DNA from: Paracoccaceae bacterium
GTDB taxonomy: Bacteria; Pseudomonadota; Alphaproteobacteria; Rhodobacterales; Rhodobacteraceae
DNA length: 64,000 nucleotides
NCBI GenBank assembly: GCA_013003075.1
Contig: JABDLJ010000018.1
Span: 1 to 64,000, forward strand
Reading direction: 5' to 3'
Part shown: piece after piece, positions 39,545-49,681 of the stretch
Numbering within the stretch: position 1 is the first letter of the stretch
How the letters are laid out: each line of letters opens with the position of its first letter
Notes under the pieces: model-generated
Databases searched by the model: none
Told to the model about the DNA's origin: nothing
Seen by the model: the letters and a program-made list of their open reading frames with translations, nothing else
Translations under genes and position numbers: made by a program

Positions 39545-40367
39545 TATAGGCCGCCAGCGCCGTGGGATCGGGATCCCGGTTGGTCCTGGTTTCGGCCGCC
39601 GCCAGCCCGCCGGTGATGAAAAGGCTGTCGATGTCTTCGCCAAGCGCGCCCTGAATGTCGGTCAGGATGCCGTCGCCGACCGCCAGGATGCGGCTGTCGG
39701 GCACCGAGGCGCCCAGTGCCGCAAGGCGTCGCCGCGCCAGATCGTAGACCGGCGGGTGCGGCTTGCCGAAATATAAGCTGGTGCCGCCCATCTCGGTATA
39801 GAGTCTCGCCAGCGCGCCGGCGCACCATTGCCGCGTCTCGCCCTTGTCGACGACGATGTCGGGGTTGGCGCACAAAAGCTTCAGGTTCTTTTGCTTGGCG
39901 TAAAGAAAATCGGGCCGCATCGTGTCGGGATCGGCAAGGGGATCGAAGGGCCCGGTGCAGACGATCCCTTCCGCCTCTGCCAGCTCGACCCGCTCGATCC
40001 TGGGGCAATCCTTGAGAAGATGCAGCGGCTCGAAGAAGGGCAGGTCGCGCTCTTCGCCGATGAAATAGACCCGAGTGCCGACAGCGCCCTGGAACATCGC
40101 CAGCCGCGCACTGTCGCCCGAAGTGGCGATCACGTCCCAGGCATCGCGCGGCACGCCGATCTCGGCAAGCTGCGCCTCGACCCCGGCGCGCGGTTTGGGC
40201 GAGTTGGTCAAAAGCACCACCTTGCCGCCGGTGCCGCGAAACGCCTGCAACGCGGTCACCGCATCAGCGAAGGGCTCGATCCCGTTATGCAGGCACCCCC
40301 AAAGATCGCAGAACACCGCGTCGTAGCGGTCGGAAAGCTCGGCCAGAGTGTCGACGATCGCGTTCAT
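39495..40367 (-). CDS. HAD-superfamily class IIA hydrolase (TIGR01459-like)
   Basis: A 290-residue phosphatase-like protein. Motif I DAVFCDLWGCLHNG carries the Asp nucleophile region (with Trp in place of the usual second Asp neighbour), motif II is LLTNSPKPRAG, and motif IV/III is ILAVGDGILTDIQGA with KPHPPVYD before it. The cap placement is that of class IIA (NagD-like). ATG 40367 is preferred to the upstream in-frame GTG at 40376 because AGG lies nine bases before it. The substrate is unknown. Confidence 0.85.
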   Translation of the reverse strand: MNAIVDTLAELSDRYDAVFCDLWGCLHNGIEPFADAVTALQAFRGTGGKVVLLTNSPKPRAGVEAQLAEIGVPRDAWDVIATSGDSARLAMFQGAVGTRVYFIGEERDLPFFEPLHLLKDCPRIERVELAEAEGIVCTGPFDPLADPDTMRPDFLYAKQKNLKLLCANPDIVVDKGETRQWCAGALARLYTEMGGTSLYFGKPHPPVYDLARRRLAALGASVPDSRILAVGDGILTDIQGALGEDIDSLFITGGLAAAETRTNRDPDPTALAAYISEQMIQPTYSIGFLR

Positions 40368-40407
40368 TGAGGCCACCTATCGTAGTCGCCCGCACAGGCG
40401 AGAGGCG

Positions 40408-41328
40408 TTACAGGGTCAGGTTCGGGATGATCTGCTTCTTGCGGCTCATGATGCCGGGCAGCACCACGGTATCGCCCGTCACGGCGGCGCCAAAACTTTT
40501 CTCGGCAACCGATTTGACCAGATCGTTCGGCACCAGCAGCGTGGCTTCTTCGTTAAGGATATCGATCACGAACAAAAGCACCTGGTCGGCGCCGTCCTCT
40601 TGCGCCACCGGGCCCATGGCGGCGATCAGCGCGTCCTTGCGCTCCAGCACCTGGCCCGGGGCGGTGGTTTCCAGCACCGATATGCGGAACTGCTTGCCGG
40701 CCACCAGGTATTCCTTGCTGTCCATACGCAACAGCTCGGCCTCGCTGAACGCCGAGACATCCGATTTGGCGGCGAAAAGCTCGGCGGCATAGCTTGGAAT
40801 ATCGACGCCAAGATCCTTGGCCAGCGCCCAGGCGATCGCAGTGTCGGTCTGCGTCGTGGTGGGCGAGCGGAACTCCAGCGTGTCCGACAGGATGCACGAC
40901 AGCATCGCGCCCTTGATCCCGGTCGGCATCTGCGCGATGTAGTCGCCGATCAGCTCGTACATGATCGTGGCGGTGCAGGCGAGAGGGCGGATCGTGATGT
41001 CGATCGGGCCCTTGGTTTCCAGCCCGCCGACCAGCTTGTGGTGGTCGATGATGCCCTGGATATCGGCTTCGTTGATCGCGTCCGGCAGCTCTGCGGGGTT
41101 GTTGGTATCGACGATCACGACCGGCGCGCCGGGCTCCACGCGGTCGATGATCTGCGGCTTGTCGAGGTTCCAACGCTTTAGCACGAAGGCGGCCTCTGTG
41201 TTGGGCTCGCCCAGCAGCCGGGGCTCAGCCGGGGTGCCCTTGATCTGGCTGAGATACCACGCCCAGATGATCGGAGAGCCGGTGGAATCGGTGTCGGGGG
41301 ATTTGTGGCCGAAGACTTGAATGGTCAT
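40408..41328 (-). CDS. ppaC: Manganese-dependent inorganic pyrophosphatase (family II)
   Basis: A 306-residue DHH-family enzyme that hydrolyses pyrophosphate. Metal ligands are visible: GHKSPDTDS (His8, Asp12, Asp14), DTNN (Asp74) and DHHK (His96, His97); the C-terminal DHHA2 domain ends in SRKKQIIPNL, the substrate-binding SRKKQ motif. No CBS domain is inserted. It is single-gene with its start 114 bases after the acyltransferase remnant. Confidence 0.95.
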   Translation of the reverse strand: MTIQVFGHKSPDTDSTGSPIIWAWYLSQIKGTPAEPRLLGEPNTEAAFVLKRWNLDKPQIIDRVEPGAPVVIVDTNNPAELPDAINEADIQGIIDHHKLVGGLETKGPIDITIRPLACTATIMYELIGDYIAQMPTGIKGAMLSCILSDTLEFRSPTTTQTDTAIAWALAKDLGVDIPSYAAELFAAKSDVSAFSEAELLRMDSKEYLVAGKQFRISVLETTAPGQVLERKDALIAAMGPVAQEDGADQVLLFVIDILNEEATLLVPNDLVKSVAEKSFGAAVTGDTVVLPGIMSRKKQIIPNLTL

Positions 41329-41442
41329 GGAAAAAGCATCCGGTATTGATCAGTTTGCCGGGCTTATATGCGGCGCGGCCTGGGGTGTCACGGGGGCTTT
41401 TTCCGCCGCACTGGCGCGCCGGGTCCGCGTGGTCTGGCCCTC

Positions 41443-42528
41443 CTAAAGCCCGGCGCGACTGACACGCAGCCGCTGCTCGAACCAGGTCGCCACACTGCGC
41501 TTGCTGGCCAGGGCACGCCGCTCGATAAGGTGCCATGACAGGACCGCGAACAGCAGCGTCAGCGGCGCGGCCACCGCCATGTTGGTCAGGGGGCCTTGCG
41601 GGCCGAGGAAATGGCTGGCCGCCTGTTGCATCGGAAAGGCATAGATGTAGACGCCGTAGGAATAATCGCCCAACTCGTTGTAGCGGCGTACTGGCCCGCC
41701 GATCCGGTAGCCGACAAGAAACACCCAGTAGCACAAGAAAAGCACGAAGACCGGCTCGAAAACCACGCTGCCGCGCAGGGCGGCAGCCCCGAGAGCCAGG
41801 GCGATACCGGCCAACCAGTTCAACGGCAGTTGCGCGCGCCAGCGATAGAAAACCATGCCGATGAAAAACGGCAACGACAGCGACAAAAAGAGCGGAATGC
41901 GCGGGTTCAGCGACATCTGGGTCTCGGCGATCTGGCCCCCGGCATAGAGCGCCACGTAAAGGCCCGACAGTATCACCGCCAGCCGGCCGCCGCGCAAGAA
42001 CCCCAAGAGCCCGGCCACCGAGACGCCGCCATAGCACACGACTTCTTAGAACAGGGTCCACAAAGATCCGTTGATCGCCCCGACATAAGGCGCGTCGACC
42101 AAGACGCCGGGCAGCGGGTATTGTAGAAAGGCGAGGCTGATATTGCGCGGAACATAGGTGATTGTCTCCGGCGCGGAAAAATATTGCGCGATCGGCAAAT
42201 GGGTCAGCAGCGGGCCGTAGAACAAGACCGTCAGGATCAGCACCACGATAAGCGCCGGGAAGATCCGCAGAACCCGCGCCGAGGTCCAGGAAATCAGCGT
42301 GCTCGAGCGATCGAAGCTGCGTAGGATCAAAAACCCCGATATGGCGAAGAAAATCAGCACGCAGACATGGCCCAAAGTCATGCCCACAAGGCGCTCCAGC
42401 GGTTGGATGGCCTCGGGTCCCTGCGAGATCGGATAGGCATGGCTGATCAAGACGCCTGATGCGGCAAGGAACCGGATCAGGTTGAAATTGTTGTCATGCC
42501 CATCAGCGAAGTCGGCAAATGTGGTCAC
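41443..42528 (-). pseudogene. Acyltransferase-3 (OafA/YrhL-like) gene interrupted by an in-frame TAA
   Basis: The two halves lie in one frame and are separated by a single stop codon at 42048-42046. Upstream: NFNLIRFLAASGVLISHAYP and FFAISGFLI..S are the start of an acyltransferase-3 membrane protein. Downstream: EVVCYGGVSVAGLL and about eight hydrophobic segments to a basic C-terminus complete it, giving about 361 residues in all. In homologues the junction normally reads WTLFYEV, so TAA most simply replaces a Tyr codon (TAT or TAC). No frameshift or deletion is needed. Either the gene is a fresh nonsense mutant or the base is a sequencing error. It would have O-acylated a surface sugar. Confidence 0.8.
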
Positions 42529-42707
42529 GTCTTTGCGGCCTCTCAGCGTTTAGCGCGCCCAGAGTGACGCCGCGCTGCGCCGCTGTCCACTGGCGCGGTG
42601 CGGATTTCATGCAGCTGTGCGCCGACGGCGATATGCGGTGGTGGGCCGCGCCGCGGCCTGTTAGGTTTCGGTCGAGCTTGCCCGATAGGCCCCAAGAACG
42701 GTACCGC

Positions 42708-43376
42708 ATGGCCCGCGAAAGCGATCTCTACCCCCCGGTCAAGGCGCTTTTGGAGGCGCAGGGCTATCATGTGAAGGGCGAGGTCGGGGCCGCCGACGTC
42801 ATGGCGGTGCGCGGCGATGAACCGCCGGTCATCGTGGAGCTGAAATTGCGCTTCACGCTTGGCCTTTTTCACCAGGCCATCGATCGGCTGCAGGTCAGCG
42901 ACCTGGTCTACCTGGCCGTGCCGAAACCCTCCGGCAAATCGGCCCGCCGGGCGCTGCGTGACAACACGCGGCTTTGCCGGCGGCTGGGGCTTGGGCTGAT
43001 CACCGTCAAGGCCGGCCGGGCCGAGGTGCAGTGCGATCCCGGCCCCTATGCGCCGCGCAAATCCAAGCTGAAGACCCTGCGCCTTCTGCGTGCGTTTGAC
43101 CGGCTTCACGGCGATCCCAACGCGGGCGGCGCCACCCGTCACGGCATCGTCACAGGCTACCGGCAGGACGCCTTGCGCTGCGCTGCGCACCTGGCCGAGC
43201 ATGGGCCCACCAAGGGCGCGCAGGTCGCCCGCGCCACGGGTGTTGCCAGCGCCACACGGCTGATGGCGGACAATCACTATGGCTGGTTCCGCCGCATCGA
43301 GACAGGCATCTACGCGCTGACCGACGAAGGCAGCGCGGGCCTCACGCACTGGGCCTACAGCTGGTCCGAGACCTAG
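42708..43376 (+). CDS. DUF2161-family protein, PD-(D/E)XK nuclease-like with C-terminal winged helix
   Basis: A 222-residue protein. Residues 1-70 fit a PD-(D/E)XK nuclease core: Glu4, GAADVMAV with Asp30, and VIVELKL with Glu44 and Lys46. The C-terminal half (about 135-220) looks like a winged helix (KGAQVARATGVASATRLMADN, then GWFRRIETGIYALTDEG). The family is annotated as DUF2161 in Rhodobacterales, and its function is unknown. ATG 42708 starts the first conserved segment. It stands upstream of groES with the CIRCE region between. A DNA-repair or restriction-like role is inference. Confidence 0.75.
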   Translation: MARESDLYPPVKALLEAQGYHVKGEVGAADVMAVRGDEPPVIVELKLRFTLGLFHQAIDRLQVSDLVYLAVPKPSGKSARRALRDNTRLCRRLGLGLITVKAGRAEVQCDPGPYAPRKSKLKTLRLLRAFDRLHGDPNAGGATRHGIVTGYRQDALRCAAHLAEHGPTKGAQVARATGVASATRLMADNHYGWFRRIETGIYALTDEGSAGLTHWAYSWSET

Positions 43377-43401
43377 TCGCCAGATTTCTGGACAAGGCCG
43401 G

Positions 43402-43430
43402 TTGACAGCCAAACGCACTTTGCCTATCTC
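43402..43430 (+). promoter_or_regulatory. Promoter of groES-groEL
   Basis: TTGACA (43402-43407) is a perfect -35 box; TATCTC (43425-43430) lies 17 bases downstream as a weak -10. Transcription would start at about the beginning of the CIRCE element. Confidence 0.6.
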
Positions 43431-43437
43431 CCCTTCG

Positions 43438-43464
43438 TTAGCACTGTGCCAAGGCGAGTGCTAA
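43438..43464 (+). promoter_or_regulatory. CIRCE element (HrcA operator)
   Basis: TTAGCACTG - nine bases - GAGTGCTAA matches the CIRCE consensus (TTAGCACTC-N9-GAGTGCTAA) at all but one base. HrcA should bind here and repress groESL until heat shock. Confidence 0.95.
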
Positions 43465-43495
43465 AGGGAGAAACATGAACCAAGGAGCGTTCAAA

Positions 43496-43783
43496 ATGGC
43501 ATTCAAACCGCTTCATGACCGCGTGCTGGTCCGTCGCGTTGAAGGTGACGAAAAGACCGCTGGCGGCCTGATCATTCCTGACAGCGCCAAGGAAAAGCCT
43601 GCAGAGGGCGAGATCATCGCAGTCGGCGAAGGCGCCCGCAAGGACAGCGGCGAGCTGATCGCACCGTCCGTCTCTTCCGGCGACAAGATCCTGTTCGGCA
43701 AATGGTCGGGCACCGAGATCACGCTGGACGGCGAAGAGCTGCTTATCATGAAGGAAAGCGATATTCTCGGCATCATCAGCTGA
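43496..43783 (+). CDS. groES: Co-chaperonin GroES
   Basis: A 95-residue lid of the GroEL chamber. [27 protein letters not shown] shows the family start and mobile loop; the end [15 protein letters not shown] is conserved. ATG 43496 has AAGGAG eight bases upstream; an earlier in-frame ATG at 43475 would put the ribosome-binding site inside the gene. It is regulated by the CIRCE element and followed by groEL after 51 bases. Confidence 0.97.
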   Translation: MAFKPLHDRVLVRRVEGDEKTAGGLIIPDSAKEKPAEGEIIAVGEGARKDSGELIAPSVSSGDKILFGKWSGTEITLDGEELLIMKESDILGIIS

Positions 43784-43810
43784 GCGCCTCGCCCCCCTTC
43801 AAAACCGTAA

Positions 43811-45478
<1,668 letters not shown>

Positions 45479-45528
45479 GACGCGTCCGGGGCTTTGCCCG
45501 CCGCGCGACTGACCGCAAATCAATCTCG

Positions 45529-45555
45529 AAGGGCGCCCCACCGGGCGCCCTTTTT
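45529..45555 (+). terminator. Rho-independent terminator of groESL
   Basis: A perfect 10-bp stem (AAGGGCGCCC and GGGCGCCCTT, loop CACC) leads into TTTTT, 50 bases after the groEL stop. Confidence 0.92.
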
Positions 45556-45690
45556 GCGTTTCGGGCGCAGGTGTGGTTTGCTTGGGCCATGCGTCCGGCC
45601 TGCCGGGCGCCCCGAAACACTGCCGCATCAGGGCGCGCGTTGAGCGGTGCGCTTTGTGCGTCGGAACGGCACAACAAACGGGGGATTTTA

Positions 45691-46110
45691 ATGTTTCAAC
45701 ATATCATGGCACCGGTCGACCTGGGGCACTTGTCCAAGCTGACCCGCGCGCTCGCCATCACCGCCGAAGAGGCAAAGCATCACGGGGCGCGGGTCACGTT
45801 CGTCGCGGCAACCACACCCTCGCCCAGCCCGGTCGCCCACAATCCCGAAGAGTTCGGCCGGAAGCTGGGAGGGTTCGTTGCCGATTTCGCAGCACAGCAC
45901 GGGATCACCGCAGCGGCGCACCCGATCATCAGCCACGACCCGGTGACCGATATCGATGACGTCCTGCTGAAAGCGATTGACGAGATCGGCGCCGATCTGG
46001 TGATCATGGCCTCGCATAAGCCCGGGCTCGCGGACTATTTCTGGCCCTCCAACGGCGGCAAGATTGCCAGCCACACCGGCGCGTCCATCATGCTGGTGCG
46101 CGACGCATAA
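45691..46110 (+). CDS. Universal stress protein (UspA family)
   Basis: A 139-residue single USP domain: the N-terminal strand HIMAPVDLGHLSKLTRALAIT and the C-terminal block IMASHKPGLADYFWPSNGGKIASHTGASIMLVR. The usual nucleotide-binding G-x2-G-x9-G-S/T pattern is only partly kept, so ATP binding is uncertain. ATG 45691 follows a GGGGG ribosome-binding site. It is a separate unit from groEL because a terminator lies between. Confidence 0.88.
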   Translation: MFQHIMAPVDLGHLSKLTRALAITAEEAKHHGARVTFVAATTPSPSPVAHNPEEFGRKLGGFVADFAAQHGITAAAHPIISHDPVTDIDDVLLKAIDEIGADLVIMASHKPGLADYFWPSNGGKIASHTGASIMLVRDA

Positions 46111-46155
46111 GGCATCGCGGTACGGCAAAGCAGGCAAACACACGGCGCAAAAGGG

Positions 46156-46743
46156 GTGAAAAGGATGCTGGAGCCCGGCTCCAAAGCAACAAACCCCAGA
46201 ACCGGCTCGCAGTGGGAGCTGCGAGAGCTTGGCGATTCGCATTACGTGCTGCGCTATGCGATCCCGGCGGGCGTTTCGGTGCCCGAGATCGCCGAGCATT
46301 ATCACGTCGGCTGGCATGAAGAGTTCAAGGTTCATGAAGGGCAGGGGTTTTATGTCCTGAATGGGCAGAAACACGCGATTTCCGCCGGCCAGACGGTGGC
46401 CTTGCCAGAGCGCGCCCGCCACATCCACCCCTACAGCTCTGGCACCGGGGCGATGGTGATCGACCAGATCGGCACCGTCTCGGACCCCGCGCCGAACGCG
46501 ATCCGCGAGACGCTCGGCTTCTTTTTCACGATGTTCGACTGGGAGGCCGAGGGCCGCATCAAGCTGGATCGGATCGGCCTCCCGCGGCACCCGATGAAAT
46601 TCGCGCTGGCGGGCAGGATCCTGGGGCGCGCCGGCGGCTATGACGCGCGCGTTCCCAAAGCGCTTGCCGATATTGGCGGCGCCACGTTCGGCCGGCTTGC
46701 AGAGCTTTTGGGCTACCAGATCATCGATCCCAAGTGGCGCTAG
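46156..46743 (+). CDS. Cupin-domain protein with C-terminal extension
   Basis: A 195-residue protein. The cupin core carries EHYHVGWHEEFKVHEGQGFYVLNG, a motif-1-like metal site with several His and Glu residues, and PERARHIHPY for motif 2. A helical C-terminal part of about 80 residues follows. It starts at GTG 46156, or at ATG 46165, which has GGGG upstream. It is downstream of the universal stress protein on the same strand, with a 45-base gap. The substrate is unknown. Confidence 0.7.
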   Translation: MKRMLEPGSKATNPRTGSQWELRELGDSHYVLRYAIPAGVSVPEIAEHYHVGWHEEFKVHEGQGFYVLNGQKHAISAGQTVALPERARHIHPYSSGTGAMVIDQIGTVSDPAPNAIRETLGFFFTMFDWEAEGRIKLDRIGLPRHPMKFALAGRILGRAGGYDARVPKALADIGGATFGRLAELLGYQIIDPKWR

Positions 46744-46759
46744 GGCGCCGCTGACAGCA

Positions 46760-47992
46760 TCACGTCTTTCGCGCCGGCGCGCCGCCTTCGAAACTGTTGC
46801 CGTGGACGTAATCGCAGGGCGCCTCCTGCATCTGCAGGTGCAGGCCGGCCCCGTCATAGCGATGGGCGCGCATTAGATCCTCGTCCACATCGATCCCCAG
46901 CCCCGGCGTATCGGGCGGCCGGATGAAACCATCCTCGACCACGATCGAGCCTTTGATCAGCGCCGCGTGAAACGGCGTCTCGATGGTCTCGGCCATCAGG
47001 ATGTTCGGGATCGTGGCGGCCAGCTGGATATTGGCGGCCCATTCGATGGGACCGGCATAAAGATGCGGGGCAAGCTGGGCATTGTAGGCTTCGGCCATCG
47101 CGGCGATCTTTCGGGTCTCCCAGATCCCGCCCGAGCGCCCAAGCGCGGGCTGCAGGATCGAGGCCGCACCGGCCCGCAGAACGGGCGCGAACTCGGCGCG
47201 CGTGGTCAGCCGCTCACCGGTGGCCACCGGAACCGGCTGGCCGCGTGCAACCTCTGTCATCGACACGATGTTGTCGGGCGGCACCGGCTCTTCGAACCAT
47301 AAGGGCTGGAAGGGCGCAATCGCCTGGCCCAGCCGGATCGCGCCACTGGTCGAAAACTGGCCATGCGTGCCGAAAAGCAGATCGGCCCGGTCGCCCACCG
47401 CCTCGCGGATCGCGGCGCAGAAGGCGACCGATTGCGCAATGTCGCTCATGGCGGGCTGGTGCCCGCCGCGGATCGTATACGGCCCTGCGGGATCGAACTT
47501 GACCGCCGTGTAGCCGCGCGCGGCGCAATCGGCGGCAGCTTCGGCCGCCATTTCGGGCGAGGTCCAGAAGCCGGGCATGTCGTGCCGGGGCAGGGGGTAG
47601 AGGTAGGTGTAGGCGCGGATGGTGTCGTTCATGCGCCCGCCGATCAAGGCGTGCACCGGGCGCTCGCGCGCTTTTCCCAGGATGTCCCAACAGGCGATCT
47701 CCAGCCCCGAAAACGCGCCCATCACCGTCGAATCGGGCCGTTGGGTGAACCCGGACGAATAGGCGCGGCGGAACATCAGCTCGATGTTTTCGGGGTTCTC
47801 GCCTTCCATGTGGCGGACAAAGACATCGCCGATGACATGGTGCATCGCTGCCGGGCCGACCGATGCGGCATAGCACTCGCCCCAGCCGATGATCCCTGTG
47901 TCGGTCGTCAGTTTCACGATCAGCCAGTAACGCCCTCCCCATCCCGGGGCAGGCGGTGCTACTGTGAAAATCTCTAGATCGGTCAGTTTCAT
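46760..47992 (-). CDS. Mandelate racemase/muconate lactonizing enzyme family protein (sugar-acid dehydratase-like)
   Basis: A 410-residue enolase-superfamily enzyme. The N-terminal capping domain (KLTDLEIFTVAPP, GIIGWGECY) is followed by the barrel with the K-x-D motif (TAVKFDPAG), the metal ligand motifs LWFEEPVPP and VATGERLTT, and the general base His region APHLYAGP. The GTHGQ segment is like galactonate-dehydratase relatives, so dehydration of an aldonic acid is likely; the sugar cannot be assigned. ATG 47992 gives the family start. It is divergent from the GNAT gene, with start codons only 16 bases apart. Confidence 0.85.
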   Translation of the reverse strand: MKLTDLEIFTVAPPAPGWGGRYWLIVKLTTDTGIIGWGECYAASVGPAAMHHVIGDVFVRHMEGENPENIELMFRRAYSSGFTQRPDSTVMGAFSGLEIACWDILGKARERPVHALIGGRMNDTIRAYTYLYPLPRHDMPGFWTSPEMAAEAAADCAARGYTAVKFDPAGPYTIRGGHQPAMSDIAQSVAFCAAIREAVGDRADLLFGTHGQFSTSGAIRLGQAIAPFQPLWFEEPVPPDNIVSMTEVARGQPVPVATGERLTTRAEFAPVLRAGAASILQPALGRSGGIWETRKIAAMAEAYNAQLAPHLYAGPIEWAANIQLAATIPNILMAETIETPFHAALIKGSIVVEDGFIRPPDTPGLGIDVDEDLMRAHRYDGAGLHLQMQEAPCDYVHGNSFEGGAPARKT

Positions 47993-48008
47993 CGGGGCGC
48001 CTTGTTCC

Positions 48009-48449
48009 ATGCCGGAAAACTCAATCACCATTCGCACCCTGGGTCCAGAGGATGTCGCCATTCTGGGCCGCGTTCAGGCGGGGGTCTTCGACCATCCTAT
48101 TCGCCCCGATCAGGCGGCAGCGTTTTTCGCGAATGATCTCAATGTCATGGTTGCGGCAGAAAGTGGCGGTCGCATCGTTGGTATGTGCTCGGGCCATGTG
48201 ATGCGGCACCCCGACAAGGCGCCTGCGTTCTTCGTGAACGAGATCAGCGTGCATTCGGGCTTTCGGCGCCGCGGCATCGGAACCCGGCTGATGCAGGCAA
48301 TCCTGGATGCGGCGCGCCGGCGCGGCTGCGAGGGGATCTGGCTTGGAACCGAAAAAGGCAACGAAGCCGCGCGCGGCCTTTACCGCAGCATGGGCGCGCG
48401 CGAGACGCCGGGCCTTGTTCTTTACGACTGGGACGATGCCGAGCTTTAG
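48009..48449 (+). CDS. GNAT-family N-acetyltransferase
   Basis: A 146-residue acetyltransferase. The acetyl-CoA loop is VHSGFRRRGIGTRLMQAILDAAR (R-R-x-G-x-G/A type), with FFVNEISV before it and NEAARGLYRSMGARE after it, the standard GNAT order. ATG 48009 begins just before the first conserved strand; the frame is open further upstream. Its start lies 16 bases from that of the divergent dehydratase gene, leaving no room for two separate promoters between them. The acceptor is unknown. Confidence 0.85.
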   Translation: MPENSITIRTLGPEDVAILGRVQAGVFDHPIRPDQAAAFFANDLNVMVAAESGGRIVGMCSGHVMRHPDKAPAFFVNEISVHSGFRRRGIGTRLMQAILDAARRRGCEGIWLGTEKGNEAARGLYRSMGARETPGLVLYDWDDAEL

Positions 48450-48498
48450 GCTTTCATGCCTCCGGCGGAGGTATTTTTGGCCAGGTGAAGCGGGCAGA

Positions 48499-49587
48499 CT
48501 AGTCGCCAAAGATGATCACGTTGCGCCGCGCGGCGCCGGCTTTGGTGTCTGCGATCGCCTCGTTGATCTGCTCGAGGCGCCAGCGCCCCGAGATCAGCTC
48601 GTCCAGTTTCAGGCGGCCTTGGTGGTAAAGATCGATCATCCATGGGATGTCGCGCGCGATCACGACATCGCCCATCTTCGAACCGATCATGCCCTGTCCG
48701 GCTGAGGCGAAGTTCACCGGCTCGTAGCGCGCTTCGGCGCCGGAATGCGGCATTCCGACCATCACCACCTTGCCGCCATTTGCCAGGTAGCGCGGTGCGT
48801 CCTCGTAGGCCGCGATGGCGCCCACGGTGACGAACACCGCATCCGCGCCGCGCCCCAACGCCGCCTTGGCCGCGCGCCAGGGCCGCTCTTGTGACGCAAG
48901 CACGCCGTCGGTGGCGCCGAACTGGCGCGCGATGGCGAGTTTGTCTTCGGTCATGTCCACCGCAACGATCCGCCGCGCGCCGGCCAGCGCGGCGCCCTGG
49001 ATGGCATTGAGCCCTACGCCGCCTGCGCCGATCACCACCGCATCCTGTCCGGGGCGCAGGCCGGCGGCGTTGACCACCGCGCCGACGCCGGTAATCACGC
49101 CGCAGGACAAAAGAGAGGCGGCATCCATTGCCATGCCCTTGGGGATGCGCACGATCTGGCTTTGGTCGACCACCACCTTTTCGGCAAAGGCGCCCGAGGC
49201 CATGGCCTGGTGCAGCTTGCCGCCATCGGCGGTCTTCAGGGGCCCCTGGTCGCCATCATACGGTGTCTCGCAGGCGACCGGGCGGCCCGAGGCGCAGCTG
49301 GGGCAGGCGCCGCAGCTTCGGATCAGGGTGACCACGACCGGATCGCCGATGCAGGCGCCCCGCGCCTCTGGCCCCATGGCCGAGACCATGCCCGCCGCCT
49401 CGTGGCCATAGACCGCCGGCAGGCTGCCACCCCAGCCGCCATCGACATAAGAGATATCGGAGTGGCAGATCGCCACCGCCCGCAAGGAGACCTCGATTTC
49501 GCGGCCGGCCGGCGCGCGCAGCTCGACCTCTTCGATCTGCAAGGGCTCTGCGAAGGCGTGGCAGACGGCGGCTTTGATACGGGCCAT
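48499..49587 (-). CDS. Zinc-dependent alcohol dehydrogenase (MDR family)
   Basis: A 362-residue medium-chain dehydrogenase. Catalytic zinc ligands are AICHSD (Cys41 region) and YGHEAAG; the structural zinc site is CGACPSCASGRPVAC. The NAD-binding loop GAGGVGLNAIQGAALAGA is followed by VAVD, favouring NAD. Its fold of an early GHE and a full structural zinc loop resembles glutathione- or mycothiol-dependent formaldehyde and aryl-alcohol dehydrogenases, but the substrate is open. No operon partner is clear; the MFS gene lies 94 bases upstream on the same strand. Confidence 0.88.
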   Translation of the reverse strand: MARIKAAVCHAFAEPLQIEEVELRAPAGREIEVSLRAVAICHSDISYVDGGWGGSLPAVYGHEAAGMVSAMGPEARGACIGDPVVVTLIRSCGACPSCASGRPVACETPYDGDQGPLKTADGGKLHQAMASGAFAEKVVVDQSQIVRIPKGMAMDAASLLSCGVITGVGAVVNAAGLRPGQDAVVIGAGGVGLNAIQGAALAGARRIVAVDMTEDKLAIARQFGATDGVLASQERPWRAAKAALGRGADAVFVTVGAIAAYEDAPRYLANGGKVVMVGMPHSGAEARYEPVNFASAGQGMIGSKMGDVVIARDIPWMIDLYHQGRLKLDELISGRWRLEQINEAIADTKAGAARRNVIIFGD

Positions 49588-49681
49588 GGGCTGGGGTGTC
49601 CTTCTCGGTATCGGTATCTGGGGCCAAGCTGGCGCCTCAGTCGCGCTGCGTCATGCCTCAAAACGACCTGATATGACGCGC

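Noticed and set aside
41443-42528. Two separate acyltransferase genes
   Set aside because: The two parts share a frame and complete one family domain; the second part has no ribosome-binding site of its own.
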